A stretch of DNA of 28,634 nt, taken from Silene noctiflora (Eukaryota > Streptophyta > Magnoliopsida > Caryophyllales > Caryophyllaceae). The notes beneath the pieces are model-generated. The model saw only the letters and a list, made by a program, of their open reading frames with translations. It searched no databases and was not told the origin of the DNA. The position numbers were made by a program, and so were the translations under genes. Location of the stretch: assembly GCA_009801015.1 (NCBI GenBank), contig VHZZ01000165.1:50398-79031 (forward strand). The letters run 5' to 3'. This document shows positions 17,841-28,503 of the stretch, piece by piece; within the stretch, counting starts at the first letter, position 1; every line of letters starts with the position of its first letter.

Positions 17841-20800
17841 TCAAAACAAATTTGGATCAAGTGGATCAAGATCCAGCAACTGGCCCAAAGCTCCGAATGA
17901 GAATTCAAAGTCATCCATAGTAGGAGAATTGCTAACCGAGTTTTGACCCGAATTCGAGTCATTAATATCGGATTCCGAAGTCTGGACTTTAAGCCCAACG
18001 CCCGGCCCACTTATCACACAAGGCGATTCGGGAAAATAATTAGACCCCGATGTCGTCGGGGACCCAAATTCCAAAAACTCAACGTCAACTGAGGGCGCGT
18101 TGAATGAAAAACACCGGAATATTTGGGCCTTATCCTCGGAACTGGGTTTGATTTCTACTTCGCCTTTTGGGCCTAGCCCAACAAAAACTTCTTGGGCAGG
18201 AGATACAGGGTAATGTTGTGATGGGCTTTGTGGAGATTGGGTTTTTTTCCGTTGGTATTTGGGCTGGTGGGCCAAAACCGGGCGCTTTTTGGGTTGGACC
18301 GGTTCAAGATTTGGCCCAGGGTAGCAAGTGTGTTCACCTCTGTACATTACTTGGTAAATGGATAGGTCGACATCAGATCGTTGGACTTGTTTAGAGGCCG
18401 CACATCCTTTCGAGTATCGATGGGTACATCGGTAATATCCCCTGAATAATTTTAACAACCAAATATAGTTAGTTAACGGAAGCGGAATAAATGAACAAGT
18501 AGAATATAATGATTAATTAATTCGGGCTATTCTAACGTATGATTTACTGATACATATCAAGCGATAATTTTAATACGGAATAAATGAACATGTAAAAATA
18601 ATAATTAATTAATAACTAATAAGTAACATGACTTTCCTTAAAAATAAACAAATGAAACGACATTTTTAACCAAGTTAATTTTAGCCATTTGGATTTAGAC
18701 AATTATTTAAGTTACAATAAAGGGACTAGTAAAAAAATGTTAGTTTTACCGGTTTTACATTCTCGTTACAAATTATTCTCATTTATAAAGGCAACTGATC
18801 TGATTAAAACTGTTATAACTTAAACTTATCTAAAATTTTTCTTTATACCTTTATTTAATTGGGGTAAAAACCGTCTTACCCAATAATCATGAAAATAATA
18901 TTTGGTGGATAATTACCATGGTAAAAAAATGTAGTATGTGAATTAATGACTCAAGAAGCATGATCACATGAGTGCCGCAAGTAGCATCAAATTAAATATT
19001 AAATATTAAATATTAAATAGCTGTATAGTTGATAGTTCTAAATGCAAAGCCCCCACTTCTTACCTTCTTTATGATTAGCCGCCCACAAATTTAATGAATT
19101 TTTTCACTTCAAAAGTTCACTTTTGTTTGGATCAAGTTTTTCCACCTAACTAACTCAATCCTCCTTTTCCACTAATTTCTCTTATCAAATCATTTCATGG
19201 TATAGTTTATCACTAAATATATCATCCATTATTATCCATATAGTAAAGATAATCACTTGATAAATTTGAAGTACTTAAAATATTCGAGTTTTATATCTGT
19301 TTTTTTTTTGTTTAATTTCAGCTCATTTCAATTCAGTTTAGCTCTATTTCGTTTAGTTATGTTTAGTTTCAGTCAAATCTTTAAAGGTCATCTATTCATA
19401 AAATTAACTCTTAGTTCAGCTTCATCCACTCTATTCAATTTAGTTCAATTCAGCTTTACTTTATTTAATTCAATTAAGCTTGTTTCAGTTGAAAAGAACC
19501 TGACCTAATATTATATTTGTCATTATGAATCGTTTAGTACTCGCCCTTTAGGTCAGGTAAGACTATAAGATTATATAACCTTCGAATTTCAATAGTTGTG
19601 CGATTTTAAGATGCTAAACTCAAATTAATTTATGTGATCATAGATCACACATATGTATAACTTGTAAAAGATGCTTTTATTTTACACCTAGCCATGTTAA
19701 ATTCACCACCAAGTTGAGTTAAGATTATTAAGAAAATTAATTGGACAAATTCATTAGAATCCAATTTTGTAATGCAATTTGTGTATCATTATGAAATGGC
19801 CCTATCGGATTTATAGGTGCTTTTTATTATTAGAAAATGCCAATAAAATCAATACAAAAGGCATAGGATGATAGGTCCATCCACTTGCACATATGACAAA
19901 TAAGCCACTAGCTCAAGATCATAGGACCCATGTAACACTTATTTTTAGGTAAACATTTTTGTGGCAAATATTACTTCACGTTTCAGTTTGTGACGGATAG
20001 TGTCCGTCACAACTAAGACGCTTTGATATTACTTCAATTTGATAGGTCAATTAATTTTTATTTTCTTTTAGTACACAAAAAGTTGGTGTGTGGTAAGTTT
20101 TGTATAAAAACATAATATTGTGAAAATAATCTCTCTTTTTATATAAGCTTATTTACTACGCAATTAAGATATTTTTAAAAATTTTAATGTAAAATATTTA
20201 AATAATAAATATTTATAATTGTTTAAAACAGGTTTATTAAAACAAGTATCATACATGACTCAAAAATGAAAATCAGTTATTAAAACAATTTGTTTTATAA
20301 ATTGAATTTATCAAATATCATAGCGGTATCAAGTATCAACTTTGTTTATGTGCGGACAATTACATACAAAATTTATTATTTGTTTGTTTTATATGCTTCG
20401 TGTTATTTCATTTTCGAGCTTAGTCATGTATGACATACAATGGCATACAAAAATAATGATGTAATATTGCTTGTGTCAACTTTAAATGTCATGACTATCG
20501 AATCTGTTAAAGCCTCTATCCTAAAGTTTGTGATTATATTCATATATTTTTAGCTCATTTATTGTAATTGATTGTTATTTAGTCATTATCCTAAATATGT
20601 TTTTTATGTCATTTACCAAATATTGAGTTACCTTTCAAACTTAATCACCTACCTTATTAGCTTTTATTTTTCACCTTTTTTTTATTTAGCTTTTTCATTT
20701 TCAGCTAAATTTCCAAATTATAATTAACGTTTCAATCAGTTTTACCAAATATAGGCCGACTATTATAATCTTATTCTATTTTTTGACATTTCTAAACAAT

Positions 20801-22254
20801 TTGTCTCCCATTACAACATACTTTTTTTCCACAATTTATGCGAGATTCGTACGAGACAAAAAAAAAATATTCAATCCCAAGTGGGAAATGGACAAAATGG
20901 TATACCCTAAACCAAAAGGCAACATCATTTTCCCATACTTTTTGACAAAAAAATATTAGAAATAAAAATAAATTATTTGCACTTTAGAACTTTGATGTAC
21001 TATCAAACTCAAATGATCACACTTGAGTTATCATTATTCATTGATAATTTAGCTGTTAGAATTGAGCATATCAGCAATTATTCTACATACGATAATATAT
21101 ACACAAATTCTCATTTAATACAAAACCCGTTTTAACATTAAGACTGATTAAATATCAAACAAATTCCCTATATACTAAAAAATTAACAAAACTCTAATTT
21201 TTCCCGCTCAAGTTTCCCTCCTAATTATTCAGCTCCTAATAGTGGTCCTCACTCTCTATTAATCTCATTATGATGCTCTTTATATTTACATGCCATAAAT
21301 AAACAAAATATTTCTTAATAATTTATCTTTACTCAAAAAATCATTTGTTAATATTTTATTTATGCTTTTAGTGGATGTAAATATGTAATCATATATAATA
21401 TTATTATATTAAAACAATGTTGACAAAATAATATTCACATAACACACAAATCTTAATCGCTCTATTTTACAACTCATCATATGAGACAGAACGATAGTAT
21501 AGTTTCTCTTAAATTTCAAAATGAGTTAAATTATTGTAAATTAATTGTTATAAACTCTAATATCCTCCTCTAAAAAAGTCATACTATTCCGTAGTAATTA
21601 GTACAAGTATGTCTTATAACTTTTATTAAAAAATAAATAATTAACTAAATCTTTATTACTCACCTTGGAAATTTAGCTCCTAAGATACCCTTTTGCCCAT
21701 ATTTTCTCCAACTATATCCATCATCTAAAGGGCCTTCAAGCCCATTAAATACTTTATCTGGGCTTATTTGCACTGTCTTTGTCCACCTTGGCATCATTTT
21801 CCTATAACAAAACCCGCAAATATATTAAAACAACCAAATAAACAGACGGTAATTAATATTTAAACTTTACCGACTAAACTAACTGATTATCGACAAATAA
21901 AAAAAAAAACTGAAAGACGGTTTACCTTCGCTTGCTCGACGGAACCTCAAGAGATGATTTTTGGCTTTTTGGGTTACTAACACTAAAATTTTGAGGTAAT
22001 TCCAAATGATCAACATGGTTGTTTGGAATTAAAGGGTTAATTTGTTGAGCAATTGTGATTGTTTTATCAAAACTTGACATCATTTTTTCTATTAATGATA
22101 AGTATTTGAAGGGTTCATCATGATGATCATCATCACATGATGAAATTGTTGATTTGTTTGTGATTTGAATTTGGAGTTGTTTGGCAGATTCTAACCCTTG
22201 AAGTAGCTCACTTATTATTTGAGCTCTTTGATCAAATACTTGAACATTTTCCAT
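17841..22254 (-). CDS. WRKY transcription factor, group III (WRKY41/53-like), three exons
   Basis: Exons on the minus strand are 21926-22254, 21664-21801 and 17841-18441; introns are 124 bp and 3222 bp, both GT..AG, and the frame closes to 355 aa. Residues 1-109 form the acidic helical N-terminal part (RAQIISELLQGLESAKQLQ) usual in group III. A basic KRRK patch (108-111), a likely nuclear signal, spans the first junction. The WRKY domain has WRKYGQK at 141-147 and a zinc finger of C161, C169, H193, C195, spacing C-X7-C-X23-H-X-C, diagnostic of group III. The second intron splits the Arg156 codon just before GYYRC, the conserved R-type position. The C-terminal part is Ser/Pro-rich, then acidic (DDFEFSFGALGQLLDLD), likely activating. 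It should bind W boxes (TTGACY) in the nucleus; relatives act in stress and senescence. Intron 2 holds small transposons. Confidence 0.93.
18991..19018. repeat. (ATTAAAT)4 microsatellite
   Basis: Four perfect heptamers in WRKY intron 2. Confidence 0.9.
19300..19510 (+). repeat. Degenerate TTCAATTCAGTTTAGCTC array in WRKY intron 2
   Basis: Units such as TTTCAGCTCATTTCAATTCA and TTAGTTCAATTCAGCTTTAC repeat irregularly. The array ends at GAAAAGAACCTGACCTAATA, the same finishing motif as the array at 15817-16073, so both derive from one repeat family. Confidence 0.6.
19977..20025. mobile_element. 49-bp micro-element with perfect 9-bp target duplication
   Basis: It starts CACGTTTCAGTTTGTGACGG and, inverted from the other end, CAAAGCGTCTTAGTTGTGAC. 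ATATTACTT lies on both sides (19968-19976 and 20026-20034), and CA follows both copies, making 11 identical bases. The core is the perfect hairpin TGTGACGGATA/TGTCCGTCACA. It sits in WRKY intron 2. Confidence 0.75.
21102..21146. mobile_element. Possible 45-bp relic of the CA..TG MITE family
   Basis: CACAAATTCTCATTTAATAC at the left and ATTAAGACTG at the right look like the two family termini brought together. The flanks are too AT-rich to show a duplication. Confidence 0.3.
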
Positions 22255-22403
22255 TTTTTATTTTCACACAAATTCAATAAAATTGAGCAGAAATTATTAA
22301 TAAAAAAGGGTGATATTTTGGAAGAAGTTAAAAAATGTGATACTACAAAAAAAAAAATATTTTATATAAGAATAAAAAATAGAGTATGTGTTGATGAGGA
22401 TGG

Positions 22404-22414
22404 TTTATATATAT
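22404..22414 (-). promoter_or_regulatory. TATA box candidate of the WRKY gene
   Basis: On the minus strand ATATATATAAA lies about 150 bp upstream of the ATG, predicting a leader near 120 nt. A longer TATATATATATATA run at 22680-22692 is an alternative but would give a leader of about 400 nt. Confidence 0.45.
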
Positions 22415-22740
22415 GGAAATGTATAAGAAATTAGGAAAGGATTTTATAAGAAAATGAATAAATTAAATAAGTGAGAGTGAGATATAAAATGGATTTTCTT
22501 GGAAAAGATAAGGAAATAATGTGGAAAAAAATGATGAAAAAAATCTAAATTGTTTAAATTGTGGGTGTAATTTCATGAGTTTTGTATACTTTATTTGTGT
22601 GAGTGAGGGAGTGAAAGAAGAATGTGGGAGGAAAAAGAGGCTTGAGTTTTGATGAGTGAAAATGAGTCATAGGGAGGATATATATATATATAGGAGAAAC
22701 ATGCATTACAATTTAATCCATTTATCTCGACGGTAAACTA

Positions 22741-22746
22741 TTGACT
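22741..22746 (+). promoter_or_regulatory. W box (TTGACT) upstream of the WRKY gene
   Basis: TTGACT, about 490 bp upstream of the WRKY ATG, fits the W-box core bound by WRKY factors, which often regulate themselves. One six-base motif is expected by chance at this distance, so this is suggestive only. No gene or clear transposon is seen in the rest of 22420-23130. Confidence 0.3.
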
Positions 22747-23143
22747 GGAACGGAAGAAGTACAAACTAAAAAGAAAAATTAAATGAGAAAAATATACTGA
22801 GTAAGTGTCGATCGTTTGTTTTACTTTTGATTAAAAACCTCCTCCTTATAATGAATATATAGGGTAAATAAATGAGTGGGACAGGAAGAGTATTCGAGTA
22901 ACATAGTTACGTTTAAGACATCGGTAAGTTTTTTGTACTTTTTCTTTTGTAGAGAAAATCAGTATTATTAATAAAAAGTCATTGTTAGAACTTGGATTTT
23001 TTCATTTTTCATCAAATTATTGAACCCTAAATATGGTATAATAATCCACGTACCTAGAAGAAAAGAAAAAAAAGATAAATACTAAATAGTACAGATTTTT
23101 CATTTGACATTTTCCACAAGCTTGTGATCAAACATATATACAT

Positions 23144-23325
23144 CAATAGGTCTTACCGATAATCGGATATATCCGTCACAAGCTTGTGACGGGTTAAATA
23201 TTATCCACATGAGTAGATAAGACAAAAAGTAAAATGCATGGGGAATTACAAATGACTTGTCTTATCCTCCCGTGTGGGTTTTGTTTAACCCGTCGGATAA
23301 CGACCGTCACAAATGAGAATTTGTG
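23144..23325. mobile_element. CA..TG MITE, 182 bp
   Basis: The left terminus is CAATAGGTCTTACC, the right GAGAATTTGTG. TATATACAT (23135-23143) and TATATAAAT (23326-23334) match at 8 of 9 positions. Inner arms 23187-23224 and 23258-23295 (GACGGGTTAAA, AGATAAGACA) form a long foldback. No coding content. Confidence 0.75.
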
Positions 23326-23704
23326 TATATAAATATACTCTGTCAAATTAATGTTGTTTTAGGCAGAAGGACAGATTGACAGAAGGTTATTAAATTTTTT
23401 TTTGGTACATTGTAATATTATTGGTGCATTTTCTGAAGCTATAGTATATAAGTAAATTTATTTATGTACAAAATGCCAAAATGTGAAAATATTAGATTAA
23501 AAAAATAATGGATAATTATCAAGTGTCACAACTTGAATCTCACGTTCATTCCAACATACCTTGAACGCGCATGAACTATACTTATTTATACAATTAGTTA
23601 TTTTTAATTGGTGAAATAATTATTTTATTATTGCAACAATTATTTTATTATTACAACTATATTACAAGAATACGAGTATGTAAGTAGATAACTATCAGAT
23701 GTAT

Positions 23705-23858
23705 CAGTCTGTCTCATTGTAGACTGCCACTATCCAGCTGAAGACGGATAGTGTCACTCTCACAAAATGTAAGTGTCACTTACATTTTGTGAGAGAGAAA
23801 TTATCCGTCTTCAACTTTAAACGAATAGTTTCGGGTCTGTTTACAATGAGAATTTGTG
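23705..23858. mobile_element. CA..TG MITE, 154 bp, with near-perfect central hairpin
   Basis: Ends are CAGTCTGTCTCATTGTAGAC and, inverted, CACAAATTCTCATTGTAAAC. Flanks CAGATGTAT and TAGATGTAA agree at 7 of 9. The centre, 23757-23775 and 23777-23795, pairs perfectly over 19 bp with a one-base loop; GAAGACGGATA (23740-23750) pairs with 23802-23812. It shares its core with the copy at 27277. Confidence 0.8.
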
Positions 23859-23979
23859 TAGATGTAAAATGTATATTATTGTGTATGAATTATGAAGTAC
23901 CGACTAGGCTACGAGTAGCCTTGTTTTGTTTTCTTTCGATCCTTTATATACGCGGATCTCTTTAAGCATAGATCGTTTA

Positions 23980-24438
23980 GGGGGTGTTTGGTTCACACAA
24001 AAAATGTATGAGGTATGGGTTTGGAATGAGCCAAACCCATACCAAGTGTTTGTTTCACAAATACAAGGGTTTCATACCCATACCTCAAACCCATGAGGTA
24101 TGGGTTTCTCATACCCAAGGAGGGGGGTGGGTATGAGATTGATACCCATGGGTATCAAATTAGAATGAACAAATATATGAAAACAAAAATATGGCATATT
24201 ATAAATCCAATTTTTTATATACTTATTTCATTAAATAATTATTTTCATGATTTTATAATATTAAAAATTATTATTTCAAATATTTTATTTTATGCATTTT
24301 AACCTTAATTGAGTTTCAAACCCATACCACCCAAAATTGAAACAAACACAAGGTATGAGGAATCAAGTTCCAAACCCATACCACCCGGGTATGATTCCTG
24401 ATTCCAAACTCATACCCGTGCACGAAACAAACACCCCC
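23980..24438. mobile_element. Tourist-like (PIF/Harbinger) MITE, 459 bp, TTA duplication
   Basis: Ends are GGGGGTGTTTGGTTCAC and, inverted, GGGGGTGTTTGTTTCGTGC, flanked by TTA at 23977-23979 and 24439-24441. The left third and right third carry many GGTATGGGTTT / AAACCCATACC repeats in both orientations; the middle is AT-rich. A 69-aa reading frame inside is accidental. Confidence 0.9.
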
Positions 24439-24441
24439 TTA

Positions 24442-24909
24442 GTAGTATCGAACTCTCGATTTATTTAGTTATTTATATGTCTTTTAATATTAGTCACTCT
24501 GAGACTCTTGAGTATATCATTCTTATTTATGAGTGAAGCTTTTTTGTCTTATTTCGGTCTTTTATTTTATGTCTTATTATTTCTTATATTAATATATAAT
24601 ATATTATTTTGTACTCCGTATCACATCAAAATTTGTGTAAATCATATGTGACACAAGAAGTCGGGTAGATTATTCATTCTCCTTACTTACCCTGGTTGCT
24701 TAACTATTATTGTTCAGTTACAGGGATATTCTCTCACAATATATATATAGTAATTATAACGCTATTTTAGAGTACACATTAATAATCTAATTTTAAAGTA
24801 TTTACAAGAATATTATGGCGAGCCTTTATTTATTTATATTACAAGAGTGTGCTTCAAAAGCATACGTTGTAGAAACCGTAGTTTTAAATTTCCAACATCT
24901 TGGAAATAA
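24442..24909. other. AT-rich spacer, no gene seen
   Basis: No gene or complete repeat was recognised. One copy of the recurrent 9-mer TACTCCGTA lies at 24612-24620. Confidence 0.4.
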
Positions 24910-24911
24910 TA

Positions 24912-25225
24912 CTCCCTCTTATTCACTCTTTTGTTTCCATTTCATGTGGGCACAATACTTAAGAAATATAATAAATTATGCATAAAGGAGGTTGGTGGGG
25001 TTTGTAGATTGGGGAGAGGGGTAATTAATTAGGTGTTAAATAAGAAGTTGTGGACCATAAACATTAAAAAATGAATAAAATAAAGGTAAAAGAGTTGGGT
25101 GGGGTTTGGTGATAGGAGAGAGTGAGGAATAAAATAAGAGTATAAGTTACCAAAAGAGGAAAGGGGAAGAAAACCTGAATAATCCGTTTAAGGAAATAGG
25201 GAAGAAAACAGTGAGTAGGAGGGAG
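24912..25225. mobile_element. Stowaway-type MITE, 314 bp, TA duplication
   Basis: Ends are CTCCCTCTTATTCACTC and, inverted, CTCCCTCCTACTCACTG, with TA at 24910-24911 and 25226-25227. The interior has several AGAG, TGGTGGGG and AAAGAG motifs but no coding sequence. Confidence 0.85.
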
Positions 25226-25227
25226 TA

Positions 25228-25984
25228 ATTTACAATAATTATGGATTTTAGTTGTTCTGTTAAACTAAAAGTTAAATAATCGTTACCATCCAGAGGAATT
25301 CAATGTGATCATTGTGACGTTACATGATAAATTTATCTTTATAAATGCCCTGTTTAAGACATTATTAAGTTAAGACCTCTCACAATTCCCTTTTCATTTT
25401 ATTATTTAAATCGACTGTGGGTATTTTTTGAGTTAAAACCGCTTCATACTATTACCTTAGTCCAATCAAGTAGCAACCCCAATAAATGCATAGCCAAAAT
25501 AAAACAATACGGAGTAATACACAAAAATATAAGTAATAAACATGAAAGATTTTGTCAAGAAAATGTGACATTAAAAAAAATCCGTACAAAATGTTTGAGA
25601 CAATGTAGGCTATGAGAATTGAGAAGAAGACGTTTGAAAAAGTCAATATTCAAAGAATAAGAATCTTCCAACTCTCTTCCGCGTTGCTTCTTTGCTACTC
25701 GTTTATTTAAAAAAGCATTATTTTTTATTTCCAATTAAAATTAATTTTAATAAATAAAATTAAATATAGTAATAAAGTTGAAAATGACGCAAAATGGTTC
25801 GTCATGGTCGCCACCCTTGCTTACGTTTGGGGTCCATACATAATTATTGAATTAATTAAAAGTGATAATTAGTGTGTGTGAACTGTGTGTGATACCCTCC
25901 ATCCTTTTGTGTTTCAATATTAACATTGAGTCTAGAATCTAGATGTATTTCAATTTTGAAGTATGTATTATCATCATACATTGT
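25228..25984. other. AT-rich spacer, no gene seen
   Basis: A 64-codon minus-strand frame at 25452-25646 is hydrophobic only because the DNA is T-rich; it has no splice or promoter context. One TACGGAGTA lies at 25508-25516. Confidence 0.4.
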
Positions 25985-25992
25985 TTTGTTAT

Positions 25993-26148
25993 CGGTTGCG
26001 GAGTCAGGATTTGAGTTCAGGGGGCGAAAATTTTTAGGGGGCGGATGGGGAATAATATAAGGGACATTCGAAAAAAAATTCGAAAAATTTAACTAAAAAC
26101 TCAACCGCTAGGGAGGCGGCCGCCCCTGCTAGCCCCCCGGCTCCACCA
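25993..26148. mobile_element. hAT MITE relic, 156 bp
   Basis: The left end is CGGTTGCGGAGTCAGGATTT, the right, inverted, TGGTGGAGCCGGGGGGC. TTTGTTAT (25985-25992) and TTTGTTGT (26149-26156) match at 7 of 8. The GGAGTCAGG / GGAGCCGGG termini fit the CAG-GG-GGAGCCAGG hAT type. Confidence 0.65.
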
Positions 26149-26244
26149 TTTGTTGTTGATTTGTTGGTTTTTAGTTGTAGACTCTTCAATTATTCATTTG
26201 GCTTAATAGGTAAATCTCGCCGGTCCGAGAATGTTGACGATACT

Positions 26245-26372
26245 GCAAATATCAATTAGTTTAGTTGGTAAAGAGAGATAGTGTTCATGATCTGAATTCA
26301 AACTCCATCAACATTAGAATCTCCCTTATAGCTCCTTTAAGCACGAGCGCACACACAAAAAGAAAAAAAAAA
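26245..26372 (+). mobile_element. tRNA-derived SINE with A-tail and 14-bp target duplication
   Basis: A box TAGTTTAGTTGGTAAAGAG, B-box-like GAATTCAAACTCC about 35 bp later, and an A-rich tail (AAAAAGAAAAAAAAAA). ATGTTGACGATACT (26231-26244) before it and ATGTTGATGATATT (26374-26387) after it match at 12 of 14, a good SINE target duplication. Confidence 0.75.
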
Positions 26373-26387
26373 CATGTTGATGATATT

Positions 26388-27138
26388 TTTGAGTTATTGA
26401 AATACATTGCCAGTTGAAGCCTTAACTGTTCGACTAAGTACGTACATTGTTATTATGTAATTATATACGGAGTACTTTGTCACCGGATGTTCAATATTTG
26501 ATTACTTTTAACTAGAATATCATTTGCAAAAAGTAGAAATGTAAATAGGTGAGTAAAGGTAGAGTATACTCTTCCGTCCAAGAAAAAAAAGTTAAGAGTA
26601 CGTATACTAATTTGCTGAAGCAAAATATATATTTACCTCAAATACCCAAGATTGTTTTAACCTATTTTTTTACTGGATAATCGTAACACATTTTTCTTTG
26701 AAATGTAAAATAATTAATAAAAATAAAAGTAATTGATATTTTTCTTATATTACCTAGAAATATCATAAGCTTATAACTATCACGAGTAAGAATAGTTGTT
26801 ATCGAATATGGAAGTTATATATTAATGAAACATACAAAAACTAAAATTAAAAACAATTGATATCTTTGTTATGAACTTTTGGAATATATTATCATTCATG
26901 AGTAAGCTGTTTTTAGAAAAACATGGACAAAAAAGGACCATTTTGACCATTTCATCATTTTCATGCATTTATTTCATTATTCGTACGTGTTTTTGGCAAC
27001 TTGTTACAAATTATATAATTAAAAAAATGCTACAAGTTGTTGAAATTATCATCTGATTAAGCACATGAAGGGTCAAATAAAGAGTAATTAGCTCATCTTC
27101 TTGTCCTACTAGTCTATTATATTATCCTTTTAATTACC
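26388..27138. other. AT-rich spacer, no gene seen
   Basis: It contains a TACGGAGTA 9-mer (26466-26474) and the small palindrome GAGTATACTC near 26563, next to ACTCTTCCGTCC, possibly a Stowaway end. Reading frames here are short and AT-biased. Confidence 0.4.
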
Positions 27139-27159
27139 TATTATTATTATTATTATTAG
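27139..27159. repeat. (ATT)7 microsatellite
   Basis: Seven consecutive ATT/TTA triplets. Confidence 0.85.
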
Positions 27160-27276
27160 GGGGATGAATTTAACCCTAATTACGTTTTGGTAATCATATT
27201 ATTATTCACAAATATTTCAACAGATCATTAACTGACACTATATACTCACACCAATGCAATTTTTGCTTTTATATTA

Positions 27277-27462
27277 CACAAATTTTCATTATAGACGAAT
27301 ATTATCCGTCTAAAGCTAAAGACGGATAGTGTCACTCTCACAAAATGTAAGTGGATAGTGTAAGTGGGTGGGAAATCGATACTCTTACTTGCATTTTGTG
27401 AGAGGGTCACTATCCGTTTTCAGCTTTAGACGGATAGTAATCGTCTACAATGAGACGGACTG
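27277..27462. mobile_element. CA..TG MITE, 186 bp, perfect 9-bp target duplication
   Basis: The left terminus is CACAAATTTTCATTATAGAC and the right, inverted, CAGTCCGTCTCATTGTAGAC. TTTATATTA flanks it exactly (27268-27276 and 27463-27471). It shares AGACGGATAGTGTCACTCTC with the copy at 23705, but lies in the opposite orientation by its termini. Confidence 0.88.
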
Positions 27463-27472
27463 TTTATATTAC

Positions 27473-28390
27473 TTCCTGATTAAGTAGTTTGCTTATAATA
27501 TCAAAATATCGAGAAATTCCTGATTGGATCCATAATCTTTTCTATCATGTTGCGGCGTTATTGAGAGACCTCTCACATGATGGGGTGAAGGCCCCATTAA
27601 ATTTCTTTTTTTTTTTCTTATTATGTCTCCCACTAATTTAGACCTATTGTAAATTCATATATATATACTTTGCGACAAGTTTTGCTATTCCATTTTTTTT
27701 TGTGTAATGCTATGAGAGCAATTTCAATGTTTTTATACTTTTATATTTTGTCACTGTCATTATTTATTTTCTTTTAAAAAGCCTTTGATTTAAAAATTTG
27801 TTATCATATGTATCGTTATTAGAATTATCACGTTTATAAGAGTACATACACTATTTCATAATGTTTGATTCTACGAAATAAGGACCATATAGGCGAAAAA
27901 TAAACCCTACATAAAACTGAAGTTAAAATAAGAGTAAATTATAAATAATTTCCTTGTAAAATCGTATTTTTAAAAAACTCTCTTTTTTAAATTTGTATCC
28001 AAATAACTCATTTCTAAAACATATTTTTATACAAAAATCAACGCCTCTTCACTAGAATTAAAATTATTTTTAAAATTTCCATCAAAAAGTCATTTTCCTC
28101 TTCATTTTTCACTTTGATAAGATGTTAAATTATTATTTTTCATTAATCGATAACTAATTTTAGTCAACCTAAATTATTTTGACACAAAGAGTTAAAGAGC
28201 CTTTGTTGTTGACTTTAAAGGAGGCAATTCAAGCTGTATTATCAGACTTAAATGTGCTTTCAAAATCCTTTTGACTTTAATTATCTTATATAATATGGCA
28301 CAACGAGAGCTTCTAATTAATCACCATAATCTTTTAACAATTATCCCAAGATATATTCAGTTCACGGACTATACAACCGGATGTACAATG
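27473..28390. other. AT-rich spacer, no gene seen
   Basis: No gene, complete repeat or promoter pattern was recognised. One TTGACT lies near 28210. Confidence 0.4.
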
Positions 28391-28503
28391 CTATTGATTT
28401 TGCAAATGAAAAAAAAAATCTCCAAGGTTATTTTAGTCCAAGGTTATTTTAGTCATTTTCCTATTAATTTTGCAAATGAAAAAAAAAAAAAAAAAAAAAA
28501 AAA
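28391..28503 (+). repeat. 70-bp duplication with 16-bp tandem repeat and A25 tract
   Basis: CTATTGATTTTGCAAATGAA plus a run of A (28391 on) is repeated as CTATTAATTTTGCAAATGAA plus 25 A (28461-28503). Between them CCAAGGTTATTTTAGT is tandemly doubled (28422-28437 and 28438-28453). Confidence 0.8.

Noticed and set aside
21165-21300. TCCCTATATACTAAAAA as a third Helitron 5' end in the WRKY intron
   Set aside because: The preceding base is T, not A, and no matching hairpin-CTAG 3' end was found.
24093-24302. 69-codon plus-strand frame
   Set aside because: Lies within the Tourist MITE and is built from its subrepeats and AT-rich middle.
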